A stretch of DNA of 64,000 nt from Streptomyces tsukubensis (GTDB lineage Bacteria > Actinomycetota > Actinomycetes > Streptomycetales > Streptomycetaceae). A model generated the notes under the pieces. That model did no database searches. It saw only the letters and a list, made by a program, of their open reading frames with translations, and had not been told where the DNA came from. Positions 33,877-41,897 of this stretch are shown in pieces. A program made the position numbers and the translations under genes. How positions within the stretch are numbered: position 1 is the first letter of the stretch; each line of letters starts with the position of its first letter. The DNA is taken from assembly GCF_003932715.1 (NCBI RefSeq), contig NZ_CP020700.1, positions 2,502,501-2,566,500 of the forward strand, given 5' to 3'.

Positions 33877-35541
33877 ATGGCATCATCCGGCACCACCGCA
33901 CCGAACGAACCGCCCACCGTCGGCGACGGTCTCGCCCGAAGGCGCCTCCTCGCCCTGGCGGCGCCGGTGTTCGGGCTGCTCGTCGTCGGGCTCGACGCGA
34001 CGATCCTGACCGTCGCCCTGCCGACCCTGGCGACCGAGCTGGAGGCGACCACCACCGAACTCCAGTGGTTCACCGACGGCTACACCCTCCCCTTCGCCGG
34101 ACTCCTGCTGCCTCTCGGGGTCCTCGGCGACCGGATCGGCCGACGGCTCGTCCTCGTCGGCGGGCTGCTGCTGTTCGGGATCGGCTCCGCCATGGTCATG
34201 GGCGTCGACAGTCCCGAGGGCCTGATCCTGGCGCGGGTCGTCATGGGCGCCGGGGCCGCCGCGATCACTCCCCTCGCACTGTCGATCGTGCCGCTGATGT
34301 TCCCGCCGGAGGAGCGGTCCAAGGCGATGGCCGTCGCGACGGCGGGCTTCGCGCTCGGTCTGCCGCTGGGCCCGCTGGCCGGCGGCTGGCTGCTCAGCAA
34401 CTTCTGGTGGGGGACGATCTTCCTGATCAACATCCCGGTGGTGGTGGTCGCCGTCGTCGGCATCCTGCTCTTCGTGCCCGAGAGCCGGGATCCGCACGCT
34501 CCGCGGCTCGACCTGATCGGTGCCGCGCTGTCCCTGGCGGGCGTCTCGGCGTTCGTCTACGGGGTGATCGAGGTGCCGAACCGGGGCTGGTCGGACCCGG
34601 TCGTCCTGGTCACCGCCGTCGGCGGAATCGTCCTGCTCGCGGCACTGCTGGTACGGCTGCGGCGGGCCCCCCACCCGCTGGTCGACCTCGGGTTCTTCCG
34701 CAACGCCCGGTTCACCTGGTCGAGCGTGGCGATCTCGGCGGTGATGTTCATCCTCTTCGGTGTGCTGTTCGCCGTACCGCAGTTCCTCCAGCAGGTGCAG
34801 GGCAAGGACGCCATGGCGACCGGGCTCCATCTGCTGCCGATGATCGGGACCCTGATCGTCGCCGCCGCGGCCGGCGGCCGACTCGCCGGCCGGTTCGGTA
34901 CGAAGGCGATCGTCGCCACCGGAATGGTCCTCTGGGTCGCCGGTCTGCTCCTGCTGGCCACGGTGGACGCCGATACCGACTTCGCCGTCACCGGCACCGC
35001 GCTCGCCGTCATGGGCGCGGCGCTCGGACTCACCATGCCGACCGCCCTGGAGGCGATCCTCGGCTCACTCCCCGACCATCAGGTCGGCGCTGGGTCGGCT
35101 CTCGCCAACTCCATGCGCCAGATCGGGGCTTCGGTCGGTGTCGCGGTACTCGGCAGCGCCCTCAACTCCACCTACCGCCGGGAGATGTCGGAAGACCTGC
35201 CGCCCGCGCTGCCGGAAGCGGCCCGTACGGTCGCCGGGGACCATGTGGCGGGCGCCCTCCAGATCGCGGAGAAGCTGCCGGTGGAGCAGCAGGGTGCCGC
35301 AGTGGCCGCCGCGGCCCGGGGCGCCTTCGCCGCGGGAATGTCGACCGTGGCGCTGATCTGCGCGGGGCTCGCCGCCGTGACCGCGGTGCTGGTGGTGGCC
35401 CTGCTGCCGGCCCGGGCGGTACGGGATCCGGAGCCGGAGGACGGTGAGCGGGGACCGGAGGACGCCGGGAAGGCCCGACCGGGCGGCGGGGAGCCGGGAC
35501 CGGGCGCCGGGATGCCGGAGCCCGCGGGCCTCGGGACGTGA
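33877..35541 (+). CDS. MFS drug exporter, DHA2 family (14 TM, EmrB/QacA-like)
   Basis: 554-residue proton antiporter. Fourteen membrane segments are predicted between residues about 22 and 510. Motif C/A features are visible: LDATILTVALPTLATEL in TM1, GDRIGRRLVLVGGLLLFG between TM2 and TM3 (motif A), and LGPLAGGWLLSNFWWGTIFL (motif C region). The hydrophilic C-terminal tail of about 50 residues is Pro/Gly/Glu-rich and variable. It expels cationic or lipophilic drugs or secondary metabolites. Start: ATG at 33877 with GAGGAG 7 nt upstream, which excludes the upstream in-frame extension. Confidence 0.94.
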   Translation: MASSGTTAPNEPPTVGDGLARRRLLALAAPVFGLLVVGLDATILTVALPTLATELEATTTELQWFTDGYTLPFAGLLLPLGVLGDRIGRRLVLVGGLLLFGIGSAMVMGVDSPEGLILARVVMGAGAAAITPLALSIVPLMFPPEERSKAMAVATAGFALGLPLGPLAGGWLLSNFWWGTIFLINIPVVVVAVVGILLFVPESRDPHAPRLDLIGAALSLAGVSAFVYGVIEVPNRGWSDPVVLVTAVGGIVLLAALLVRLRRAPHPLVDLGFFRNARFTWSSVAISAVMFILFGVLFAVPQFLQQVQGKDAMATGLHLLPMIGTLIVAAAAGGRLAGRFGTKAIVATGMVLWVAGLLLLATVDADTDFAVTGTALAVMGAALGLTMPTALEAILGSLPDHQVGAGSALANSMRQIGASVGVAVLGSALNSTYRREMSEDLPPALPEAARTVAGDHVAGALQIAEKLPVEQQGAAVAAAARGAFAAGMSTVALICAGLAAVTAVLVVALLPARAVRDPEPEDGERGPEDAGKARPGGGEPGPGAGMPEPAGLGT

Positions 35542-35736
35542 AGGGCCGGGGCGCCGGGAGCCGTTAGTCGGGAGCGGAGAGCCGGGAGTCGGGAGTCGGG
35601 GGGAGCTTCGGCCCGGGGAGGAGGAACTTGGCCGGGGCTTGGGCCGGTGCTGCCCGGGCGCTGGGCGGGCGTTAGTGCGGAGGTCGCGATGGTGGGGTCA
35701 TCCACAGCACTCAACCCCCACTGAGCTGGAGATTCG

Positions 35737-36243
35737 ATGAAGCGAACCTTCCGTGCCCGCGCTGTCGTCGCCACCACCGCGGCCGTTGCCCTCACCGTCG
35801 CCGCCGGAGCCGGTGTCGCCCGGGCAGGCGACGACGACAAGCGTCCGGGGAAGCCCGGCGAGCGGGAGATCGCGGCCCTGTTCGGGCAGTGGAACGCGGC
35901 TCTGCAGACCGGGGACGCACGGATCGTCGCGGACAAGTACGCGGCGGACGCCGTTCTGCTGCCGACCGTTTCACCGCAGATCCGGACCGACCGGGCGGGG
36001 ATCGTCGACTACTTCGAGCACTTCCTGGCGAAGAAGCCGCGGGGCGAGAAGATACGTTCGGTGATCAACGTGCTGGACGGGAACTCGGCCGTGGACGCGG
36101 GCCTGTACCGGTTCCATCTGACGGACCCCGCGACGGGCAAGGTGTCGCAGGTCGTGGCCCGTTACACCTACGCGTACGAGAAGCGCGGCGGGAAGTGGCT
36201 GATCGTCAACCACCACTCCTCGGTGCTCCCGGCCGACGGCTGA
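35737..36243 (+). CDS. Secreted SgcJ/EcaC-type (NTF2-fold) protein
   Basis: 168 residues. A typical signal peptide (MKRTFRARAVVATTAAVALT, cleavage near VARA) is followed by a charged spacer and a single NTF2/SnoaL-like domain (about 45-165): EIAALFGQWNAALQTGD, RTDRAGIVDYFEHF, VARYTYAYEKRGGKWLIVNHHSS. Family members are cone-shaped binding proteins or isomerases; the SgcJ/EcaC subgroup has no proven general function. Secretion is unusual for the fold but seen in actinobacteria. Its last 38 bases overlap the 3' end of the convergent sensor kinase gene. The other NTF2-fold gene in this window (41102-41656) is cytoplasmic and only distantly similar. Confidence 0.88.
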   Translation: MKRTFRARAVVATTAAVALTVAAGAGVARAGDDDKRPGKPGEREIAALFGQWNAALQTGDARIVADKYAADAVLLPTVSPQIRTDRAGIVDYFEHFLAKKPRGEKIRSVINVLDGNSAVDAGLYRFHLTDPATGKVSQVVARYTYAYEKRGGKWLIVNHHSSVLPADG

Positions 36244-37675
36244 TCCGCAGGCCGATCCGGACCCGGAGGCCGCTCCCGGGAGCGTCGCCCAGGCCGACCG
36301 TACCGCCGTCGTCCGTCACCAGCCGCCGGACGACGGCGAGGCCGAGGCCCGTACCGGAGCGGCCGGTGAGGCCCTGGCCGCGCCAGAAGCGGTCGAAGGC
36401 GCGGAACTGTTCGGCGGCGGACATGCCCGGGCCCTGGTCGAGGACTTCCAGAACGGCTTCGTCGCCGTCGGGGGCGGCCGTCAGCCGGATGGTGATGGTG
36501 CCGCCGTCGGGCGACACCTCCAGGGCGTTCGAGAGCACGTTGTCGAGGACCTGGTCGAGGTTGCCGGGGCCGGCGAGGACGTACAGGCGGTCGTCCACGT
36601 CACCGGCCAGGACGATCCTGACCCGGCGTTCGTCGGCGGCCGGACGCCAGACGCTCAGCCGCTCCGCGACGAGTTCGCGCAGCGGCACCGGCTCCGGCGT
36701 GGACACCTGGGCCTCCGCCCTCGCCAGTACCAGCAGTCCGCTGACCAGCCGGCTCATCCGGACCACCTCGGCGGTGGCCTGCTCCACGTCCTCGCGGACG
36801 AACTCGTCGTCGACGCCGTCCGCGATGTTGTCCAGGGAGAGGCGCAGCGCAGTCAGCGGGGTACGCAGCTGGTGCGAGGCGTCGGCGACGAAGATGCGCT
36901 GGGCTGCGACGAGGGTGTCGAGGCGTTCCGCGCCCTGGTTGAGGGTGCGGGCCAGGGTCCGGGTCTCCCGCGGGCCGGTGATGGGCGAGCGGGCCGTCAG
37001 ATCGCCGTCGCTGAACCTGCTGGCCATGTCGTTGAGCTGGCGCAGCGGTTTGGTGAGCAGCCTGGCCGCGATCGCGCCCAGGCCCGCGGCGATGGCGAGG
37101 ACCCCGACCGCGAGGACGGCGCGGAAGCCCCAGACCTTCCAGAGCCGGTCGCTGAGGTCGTCCGTGGCGTACCGGATCCGCAGTGCGCCGACGATCGCGC
37201 GGTCGCCGGTCTGCGCCCGCGCGGGCACGGTGATCGCCAGCTCCGGGCCCCAGACCGGCTGTTCGCCCCAGTCGACGGTGGTCCGGCCGTCGCGCAGGGC
37301 GAGCAGGAAGGCCGAATCGTCCGGGCGGGCGGGCCGTCCCAGCGACGGTACGGCCGTTCCGTCGGCCCAGACCGCCTCGACCACCCCGGGCGTCTCGTCG
37401 GCATAGGCCTCCGCGACCCGGTCCAGCGCCTGCCGGGCGGGCGCGTCACCGCCGAGGAGCAGGGCCATCGTGGTGGCCTCGCGCCGGACCGAATCCTCCG
37501 TGTCGTTGCGGAGCTGGGTGGTCAGGGTGAAGGCCACGGGCACGGTGAACGCCGCCAGCGCCACCCCGACGAGCAGCACATAGCTGACGATCAGCCGCCG
37601 GAGCATGCCGCTCCGGCGGCCGCGGGCGGCGGTGCCGGAGGGCGGGCCGTCGTCGCGCAGGGGGTGATGCGTCAT
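36206..37675 (-). CDS. Sensor histidine kinase, OmpR-system type
   Basis: 489-residue membrane kinase. TM1 is at about 29-51, an extracytoplasmic sensor of about 130 residues follows, TM2 is at about 184-206, and then HAMP (LLTKPLRQLNDMASRFSDGD). The HisKA phospho-acceptor is H268 in ADASHQLRTPL; the HATPase has N-box DNVLSNALEVSP, G1 DQGPGMS and G2 GRSGTGLGLAVV. All catalytic motifs are intact. It follows its response regulator with a 4-nt overlap and is probably its partner. The signal is unknown. The 3' end overlaps the convergent secreted NTF2-fold gene by 38 nt, so the two mRNAs are antisense to each other there. Confidence 0.95.
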   Translation of the reverse strand: MTHHPLRDDGPPSGTAARGRRSGMLRRLIVSYVLLVGVALAAFTVPVAFTLTTQLRNDTEDSVRREATTMALLLGGDAPARQALDRVAEAYADETPGVVEAVWADGTAVPSLGRPARPDDSAFLLALRDGRTTVDWGEQPVWGPELAITVPARAQTGDRAIVGALRIRYATDDLSDRLWKVWGFRAVLAVGVLAIAAGLGAIAARLLTKPLRQLNDMASRFSDGDLTARSPITGPRETRTLARTLNQGAERLDTLVAAQRIFVADASHQLRTPLTALRLSLDNIADGVDDEFVREDVEQATAEVVRMSRLVSGLLVLARAEAQVSTPEPVPLRELVAERLSVWRPAADERRVRIVLAGDVDDRLYVLAGPGNLDQVLDNVLSNALEVSPDGGTITIRLTAAPDGDEAVLEVLDQGPGMSAAEQFRAFDRFWRGQGLTGRSGTGLGLAVVRRLVTDDGGTVGLGDAPGSGLRVRIGLRISRRPGAPRSGG

Positions 37676-38520
37676 ATGTGGCGTGCGGGGTGCGGGGGGT
37701 GTGGGGCGGTGCCCGTGTTCGTGCCGGTGCCTGTGTTCGTGCCTGAGGCCGTGTTCGTGCCCGGGCCGATGTCCGGGCCGGTGTCTGAGGTCGTGTCCGG
37801 GCCGGTGCCTGCCCCGGTGTCCGGGCCGGTGCCTGTGTCCGTGACGACGAGACGGAAGCCGACGCCCCGCACCGTTTCGATCACCACCGCGCCCGCCAGT
37901 TTGCGGCGCAGCGCCGCCACATGGACGTCGAGCGTCTTGGTCGGGCCGAACCAGTTCGCGTCCCAGACCGCCTCCATGATCTGCTCGCGCGACATCAGCG
38001 CTCCCGGCTCCTCGGTGAGGAAGGCCAGCAGGTCGTACTCCTTGGGCGTGAGCGCCACCTCCGTGCCGTCCAGCCGGACGCGCGCCGCCTTGCGGTCGAC
38101 CAGCAGCCGTGAGCCGTAGCGGTCGGGGCCGCCGTACACGAACTGCGCGGGCCTGACCCGCCGCATCACCGCGCGGATCCTGGCGATCACCTCCCGTACC
38201 CCGAAGGGTTTGGAGACGTAGTCGTCCGCGCCGATCTCCAGGCCGACCACCCGGTCCGTCTCGTCGCTGCGGGCGCTGATCACAATGATCGGTACGTCGC
38301 CGCGGCGGCGCAGCGCCCGGCAGACGTCGAGCCCGTCGGTATCGGGCAGGCCGAGGTCCAGCAGGACCAGGTCATAGGGGTCGGTGACGGCCAGGGCCGC
38401 CGTGCCCGTGGTGGCCCAGTTCACGGTGAAGCCGTAGCGGAGCAGGCCGCGTCGCAGCGACTCCGCGACCGGCTCGTCGTCTTCCACCAGCAGTACCCGC
38501 AATACATGCACGAGGGGCAC
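37672..38520 (-). CDS. OmpR-family response regulator with Thr/Gly-rich C-terminal tail
   Basis: About 282 residues. The receiver domain (6-120) has acidic pocket VEDDE, phospho-acceptor D55 (LVLLDLGLPD), the conserved T/S in VISARSD, and the lysine in VSKPFG. The winged-helix DNA-binding domain covers about 135-225 (ALTPKEYDLLAFL, LDVHVAALRRKL, IETVRGVGFRL). After the wing, where OmpR proteins normally stop, about 57 more residues follow (226-282), made largely of Thr-Gly-Pro-Asp and Thr-Asn-Thr-Gly units, encoded by near-repeats of GTGCCTGTGTTC on the plus strand. It looks like a neutral disordered tail. Start: GTG at 38520 (no clear ribosome-binding site; GTG 38511 is possible). Overlaps its kinase gene by 4 nt. 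Confidence 0.94.
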   Translation of the reverse strand: MPLVHVLRVLLVEDDEPVAESLRRGLLRYGFTVNWATTGTAALAVTDPYDLVLLDLGLPDTDGLDVCRALRRRGDVPIIVISARSDETDRVVGLEIGADDYVSKPFGVREVIARIRAVMRRVRPAQFVYGGPDRYGSRLLVDRKAARVRLDGTEVALTPKEYDLLAFLTEEPGALMSREQIMEAVWDANWFGPTKTLDVHVAALRRKLAGAVVIETVRGVGFRLVVTDTGTGPDTGAGTGPDTTSDTGPDIGPGTNTASGTNTGTGTNTGTAPHPPHPARHI

Positions 38521-38585
38521 ACTAATGTGCGAGTGGGGGTACGGCGGAGTGGCGGGCGCCGATGGGCCGTTGGCCGGGGCGGCCC

Positions 38586-39491
38586 TCAGGGCTTGAGGAT
38601 GAGTTTCCCCGGGGCATGGCCGTGTTCGCTGGCGTACTGGGCCCGGCCCGCGTCCGTGAGCGGGAAGACCTCCGCGACCGGGATCCGCAGCCGTCCCTCG
38701 GCGGCGAGGACGGCGTGCGCGGCGAGCTGGTCGGGGTCGCGGACGGCCGTCGAGGAGAAGGTGACTCCGTAGTCGGCGGCGGCCGGGTCTGCGATGGTGA
38801 CGATCCGGTCGGCCGTTCCGCCCCGCAGTTCGATGGAGTCGGGCAGGGCGCCCTTGCCCGCGGTGTCGAGAACAGCGTCCACCCCGTCCGGGGCGACCTC
38901 GCGGACCCGGGCCACCAGTCCGTCCCCGTAGGCGACGGGGGTGACCCCGAGGGCGCGGAGTGCGGAGTGGCGGGCGGGGGACGCCGTACCGATCACATGG
39001 GCGCCGCGGGCGATCGCGAGCTGGACGGCGGCGGTGCCGACGCCCCCAGCCGCGCCGTGGATCAGTACGGTCTCCCCGGCGGAGAGGTCCAGCAGGTCGA
39101 GCGTGCGCTGTGCGGTCTCGGCGGCGATGGTGAGCGCGGCGGCCTCCTCGAAGGACAGCTCCGGCGGCTTCGCCACGACCACGGAGGCGAGGGCGTACTC
39201 GGCGTAGGCACCGGTGTCGGTGAAGCCGAACGCCTCGTCACCGACGGCGAGATGGCGGACATCGGCACCGACCGCGTCCACGACACCTGCGGCCTCGACT
39301 CCCGGGACGGAGGGGAGCGGGGTGGGGAAGACGCTCTGGAAGGAACCGTTACGGATCTTGTAGTCGATGGGGTTGACCCCGGCCGCGACGATCCGCAGCC
39401 GTACCTGCCCGGGTTCGGGCTCGGGCTGCTCGCGCTCGGTCGGCTCCAGCACTTCCGGACCGCCGAACTCCTCGAACTGGATGGCCTTCAT
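38586..39491 (-). CDS. Zinc-independent NADP quinone oxidoreductase (MDR family)
   Basis: 301-residue medium-chain reductase. N-terminal GroES-like domain (MKAIQFEEFGGPEVLEP, then VNPIDYKIRNG and PGVEAAGVVDAVG); Rossmann domain with HGAAGGVGTAAVQLAIARGA as NADP(H) loop; C-terminal segment ending GHAPGKLIL. The zinc-binding cysteines of alcohol dehydrogenases are missing, as in quinone oxidoreductases. It reduces quinones or alpha,beta-unsaturated carbonyls. The ATG at 39491 is preceded by GAGG at 8 nt. It lies 65 nt upstream of the response regulator gene on the same strand, so the two-component system may be co-transcribed with it. An 8-bp dyad (CCAGCCGG/CCGGCTGG, 39510-39542) sits just before the start. 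Confidence 0.93.
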   Translation of the reverse strand: MKAIQFEEFGGPEVLEPTEREQPEPEPGQVRLRIVAAGVNPIDYKIRNGSFQSVFPTPLPSVPGVEAAGVVDAVGADVRHLAVGDEAFGFTDTGAYAEYALASVVVAKPPELSFEEAAALTIAAETAQRTLDLLDLSAGETVLIHGAAGGVGTAAVQLAIARGAHVIGTASPARHSALRALGVTPVAYGDGLVARVREVAPDGVDAVLDTAGKGALPDSIELRGGTADRIVTIADPAAADYGVTFSSTAVRDPDQLAAHAVLAAEGRLRIPVAEVFPLTDAGRAQYASEHGHAPGKLILKP

Positions 39492-39909
39492 CGCAGGTCC
39501 TCGCCCTCTCCAGCCGGCCGTGGCATGCCGGTCACCGGCTGGCCAGAGTAGGCCGGGGACGGGGTCCGGGGGTACGGAGCACGCCCGGGGGGCGATTTCC
39601 GGCACCCCAATGAGGGACACGGTCCGCGGGGTGTTGTCGCCGGGGGCTTCCGAGGTGGGCGCGAGGGCTGCGGTACGCGCGGATCCCCCGGCGCGCGCGA
39701 AGGCTGTGGTGCGGGCGGATCCCCCGGTGCGCGCGGAGGCTGTGGTGCGGGCGGAGGTGTCGTGCGGGCAGCTCCCCCGGCGGGCGCGGGAGCCCTGGCG
39801 CGGGGGTCGGCAGGGGCGCCCGGGGCCTGCCGCGGGTGGGGAGGTCGGGTCCCGGGTGCGGCTCGCCTACGCTGAAGGGGCGACATACACGACCCGGAGG
39901 CACGACGCT
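39492..39909. other. Divergent intergenic region with 36-bp tandem repeats
   Basis: About 420 bases between the oxidoreductase (-) and lipoprotein (+) genes. It contains the dyad at 39510-39542, three tandem 36-bp repeats (39655-39762) and, before 39910, a GGAGG ribosome-binding site. No additional gene is supported. Confidence 0.5.
39655..39762. repeat. Three tandem imperfect 36-bp repeats
   Basis: Units start at 39655, 39691 and 39727. The shared core is GGCTGYGGTRCGSGCGGA, mostly followed by TCCCCCG. Units 2 and 3 are nearly identical; unit 1 is more diverged. The period is a multiple of three and the plus frame through it is open, encoding AVVRADPP-like 12-residue repeats, but the downstream lipoprotein has its own start and signal peptide, so the repeat is most likely untranslated. 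Confidence 0.75.
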
Positions 39910-41064
39910 GTGATACGCCCCTTCGCCCGGCTCGGGACAGCCGGTCTCGTACTGCTGACGGCTCTGGCGACGGGCTGTTCCGCTGCGGCCGTGTCCGGTG
40001 GCTCCGCGGACTCCGGCGGTTCCGGTTCCGGTTCCCCGTCGCCCGCGGCCCCGGGGCCGATGGTGCTCCGGTCCCAGGAGGCCCGGGAGATCTTCCAGGA
40101 CTACGCGGACAGCAAGGCGGCCGCCGACGCGGCGCTCGACGAAGCGTCGATCCGCATGGTCCAGACCGGTCCGCTGCTCGCCGAGTCGCTCGCGCAGTAC
40201 GCGATCGCCCGGAAGTCGGGCACCGCGCTGCCGCTCGCGGGCTACCGCAATCCGACGTTCCTGATACCCGACGTGCGGAGCGGCGAGGGGTACCCCCGCT
40301 GGTTCGCGTCGTTCAGCAAGCGGGAGGGGCGGGAGACGGACCGTACGGCGGAGGTCCACTACTTCGTGCAGGACCGGCCGGGCAGCCCGTGGCGGGCGGC
40401 CGTCGGCGGTTCGGCGCTGACCGGGCCCGAGCCCGCGCCGCCGCTGCCTCCGTCCGTCCGGTACGAGGAGTTCGCCGCCCCCCTCCCGGACACGAAGTAC
40501 CCCCAGGACGTGGTCCGGCCCGGGACCCCGATGCTGCCGGCGCTGGACCGGGCCGCCGCGGGTGCCATCCGGATGTCGGGTACGGCGGCGGCCGACCGCC
40601 GGGTGTGCGACACCCTCGCCGCGTCGCTGACCACCACCGTCCCCGGCGAGCCGTCCCCGGCCGCCGTCGCCGCGGACCGGGAATTCGCGTCGGGGCCGTT
40701 CACCACCGGGCTGCGGTCGTACGCCGTGGGGCTCTCCGGCGACGGGCTGCGCCGCGACTACACCTACCGGGCCACGGATGCCGGGCTGCCGGTGTTCCGC
40801 CTGGAATCCGGCGGCTCCCTGGTGATGTGCACCCTCACCCGCGACCACCGGGTATCGGCGCCCGGCGGGGACCGGACGGTCGCGTTCACGGCCGGCTCGG
40901 ACACCGACGTCCTGCTGGACGGCGGACGGTCGTTCCGCCGGGTCGACCAGCGCGGCAGCGTCAACGCCCTGGTCGAGCTGCCCGCCGACCAGGGCGAGCC
41001 CGCGACCGTACTGTCGGGCAACGGCTACGCCCCGCAGATCCTCTCCGCGACCGGGGTCCGCTGA
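39910..41064 (+). CDS. Lipoprotein of unknown function
   Basis: 384 residues. A basic start (MIRPFARLG) precedes a hydrophobic stretch and the lipobox LATGC, so the mature protein is probably lipidated at this cysteine (about residue 23). A Ser/Gly spacer follows, then a soluble mixed alpha/beta region with no domain I recognise. Near the middle are two conspicuous conserved-looking stretches, YPRWFASFSKREGRETDRTAE and RYEEFAAPLPDTKYPQD. The GTG at 39910 has GGAGG 9 nt upstream; the frame is open much further but only through the tandem repeats. It ends 37 nt from the convergent NTF2-fold gene. Confidence 0.85.
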   Translation: MIRPFARLGTAGLVLLTALATGCSAAAVSGGSADSGGSGSGSPSPAAPGPMVLRSQEAREIFQDYADSKAAADAALDEASIRMVQTGPLLAESLAQYAIARKSGTALPLAGYRNPTFLIPDVRSGEGYPRWFASFSKREGRETDRTAEVHYFVQDRPGSPWRAAVGGSALTGPEPAPPLPPSVRYEEFAAPLPDTKYPQDVVRPGTPMLPALDRAAAGAIRMSGTAAADRRVCDTLAASLTTTVPGEPSPAAVAADREFASGPFTTGLRSYAVGLSGDGLRRDYTYRATDAGLPVFRLESGGSLVMCTLTRDHRVSAPGGDRTVAFTAGSDTDVLLDGGRSFRRVDQRGSVNALVELPADQGEPATVLSGNGYAPQILSATGVR

Positions 41065-41101
41065 CCCGGACCCCGCGCCCCGCACCCGAAACCGGGTCAG
41101 G

Positions 41102-41656
41102 TCAGGTCAGGGATGCCAGCGTCTCCGGGTCGACGACCTTGGTGTTCTGCGCGGCCGCGATCCTCCACTCGCCGTCGTCCTTGGCCAGGACGTACAGCGG
41201 AGTGCCCGGCACCGCGTCGGGCCGCTCGGCCACCAGCGCGGACGGGTCCTCATGGCCCCGGAACACCTCGTCCAGCGCCTCCCCGTCCCGGGTGACCGGC
41301 CGCTGGCGGATCTTGACCGCGGCGATATCGGGGCGGATGAAGAGGATGTGCTCGACCGCGTACGAGGCGGTGATCTCGTGGTCGACGGTGGCAGGCAGTA
41401 CCCGACGGGTGAAGGCGCCGATCTCGTCGGCCCCGGTGAGCCGTTTCCCGTGCGCGGTGGTCCAGAAGGCGTCCGGGCGGAACGGGCCCAGGAACACCTC
41501 CGGGAGCGCATTCTGCTGGGAGTACTCGACCCGGGCGACGAGCGCGACGATCGCGTCCACATCCTCCTGCGGGACCTCGACTCCGGCGACCTGAGCAACC
41601 TGAGCAACCTGAGCGACCTGAGCGACCGGAATGATCTGAGAGACCTGAGGCTTCAT
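41102..41656 (-). CDS. SgcJ/EcaC-family NTF2-fold protein
   Basis: 184 residues, cytoplasmic. An N-terminal VAQ tripeptide repeat (encoded by about four copies of a 9-bp CCTGAGCRA unit, 41590-41625) is followed by an NTF2/SnoaL-like domain: QEDVDAIVALVARVEYSQQ, FRPDAFWTTAHGKRL, ADEIGAFTRRVL, and IAAVKIRQRPVTRDGEAL, ending in DGEWRIAAAQNTKVVDP. The SgcJ/EcaC subgroup is often annotated as oxidoreductase without biochemical proof. It is preceded by a clear MerR-class promoter, so it is probably induced by a small molecule or oxidative stress through a MerR/SoxR-type activator encoded elsewhere. Confidence 0.88.
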   Translation of the reverse strand: MKPQVSQIIPVAQVAQVAQVAQVAGVEVPQEDVDAIVALVARVEYSQQNALPEVFLGPFRPDAFWTTAHGKRLTGADEIGAFTRRVLPATVDHEITASYAVEHILFIRPDIAAVKIRQRPVTRDGEALDEVFRGHEDPSALVAERPDAVPGTPLYVLAKDDGEWRIAAAQNTKVVDPETLASLT

Positions 41657-41727
41657 GGCGGGGCTCCTTCACCACCGTGCGCGACCGTGCGCGGTATCCG
41701 CCGCGGCCGGGTGACCGCGACGAATAC

Positions 41728-41758
41728 AGCATGCAACCTCAACATTGCTTGAGGTCAA
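41728..41758 (-). promoter_or_regulatory. MerR/SoxR-class promoter and operator of the NTF2-fold gene
   Basis: On the minus strand: -35 TTGACC (41753-41758), a 19-bp spacer, -10-like CATGCT (41728-41733). The spacer is almost filled by a dyad CCTCAA-N6-TTGAGG (41737-41754), which matches the half-sites of SoxR boxes. A stretched 19-bp spacer with a centred dyad is the hallmark of promoters activated by MerR-family proteins. It lies about 72-102 nt before the ATG at 41656. No MerR-family gene occurs in this window. Confidence 0.8.
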
Positions 41759-41792
41759 CACCCGCCCCTCGCCCCGGCCCTTCCCGGCCCGA

Positions 41793-41812
41793 TGGTGGAG
41801 CGGGCTCCACCA
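41793..41812. promoter_or_regulatory. Palindrome upstream of the ABC exporter operon
   Basis: TGGTGGAG-N4-CTCCACCA, 8-bp perfect arms, 86-105 nt before the exporter ATG at 41898. The same GGTGGAG-CGGR-CTCCACCAC sequence occurs at 47496-47515 upstream of the two-component genes. Likely binding site of the NarL-type regulator encoded at 45605-46267. A TTGACT at 41858-41863 may be the -35 of the promoter. Confidence 0.65.
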
Positions 41813-41897
41813 CGAAGACACCGGCAGGACCGCTCGTGGCGACCCCCCGCCCGTCGGTTGACTTGCTCTCGCAGACGGACAGAAGAGAGCAGGACAG

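Noticed and set aside
39655..39762. Possible CRISPR-like array (three repeats of 36 bp)
   Set aside because: The units are directly adjacent with no spacers, are imperfect, and no cas gene is in the window; it is an ordinary tandem repeat.
41063..41098. Terminator between the lipoprotein and NTF2-fold genes (GACCCGG / CCGGGTC)
   Set aside because: Only a 7-bp stem with a 22-nt loop that starts inside the lipoprotein stop region; too weak to annotate.
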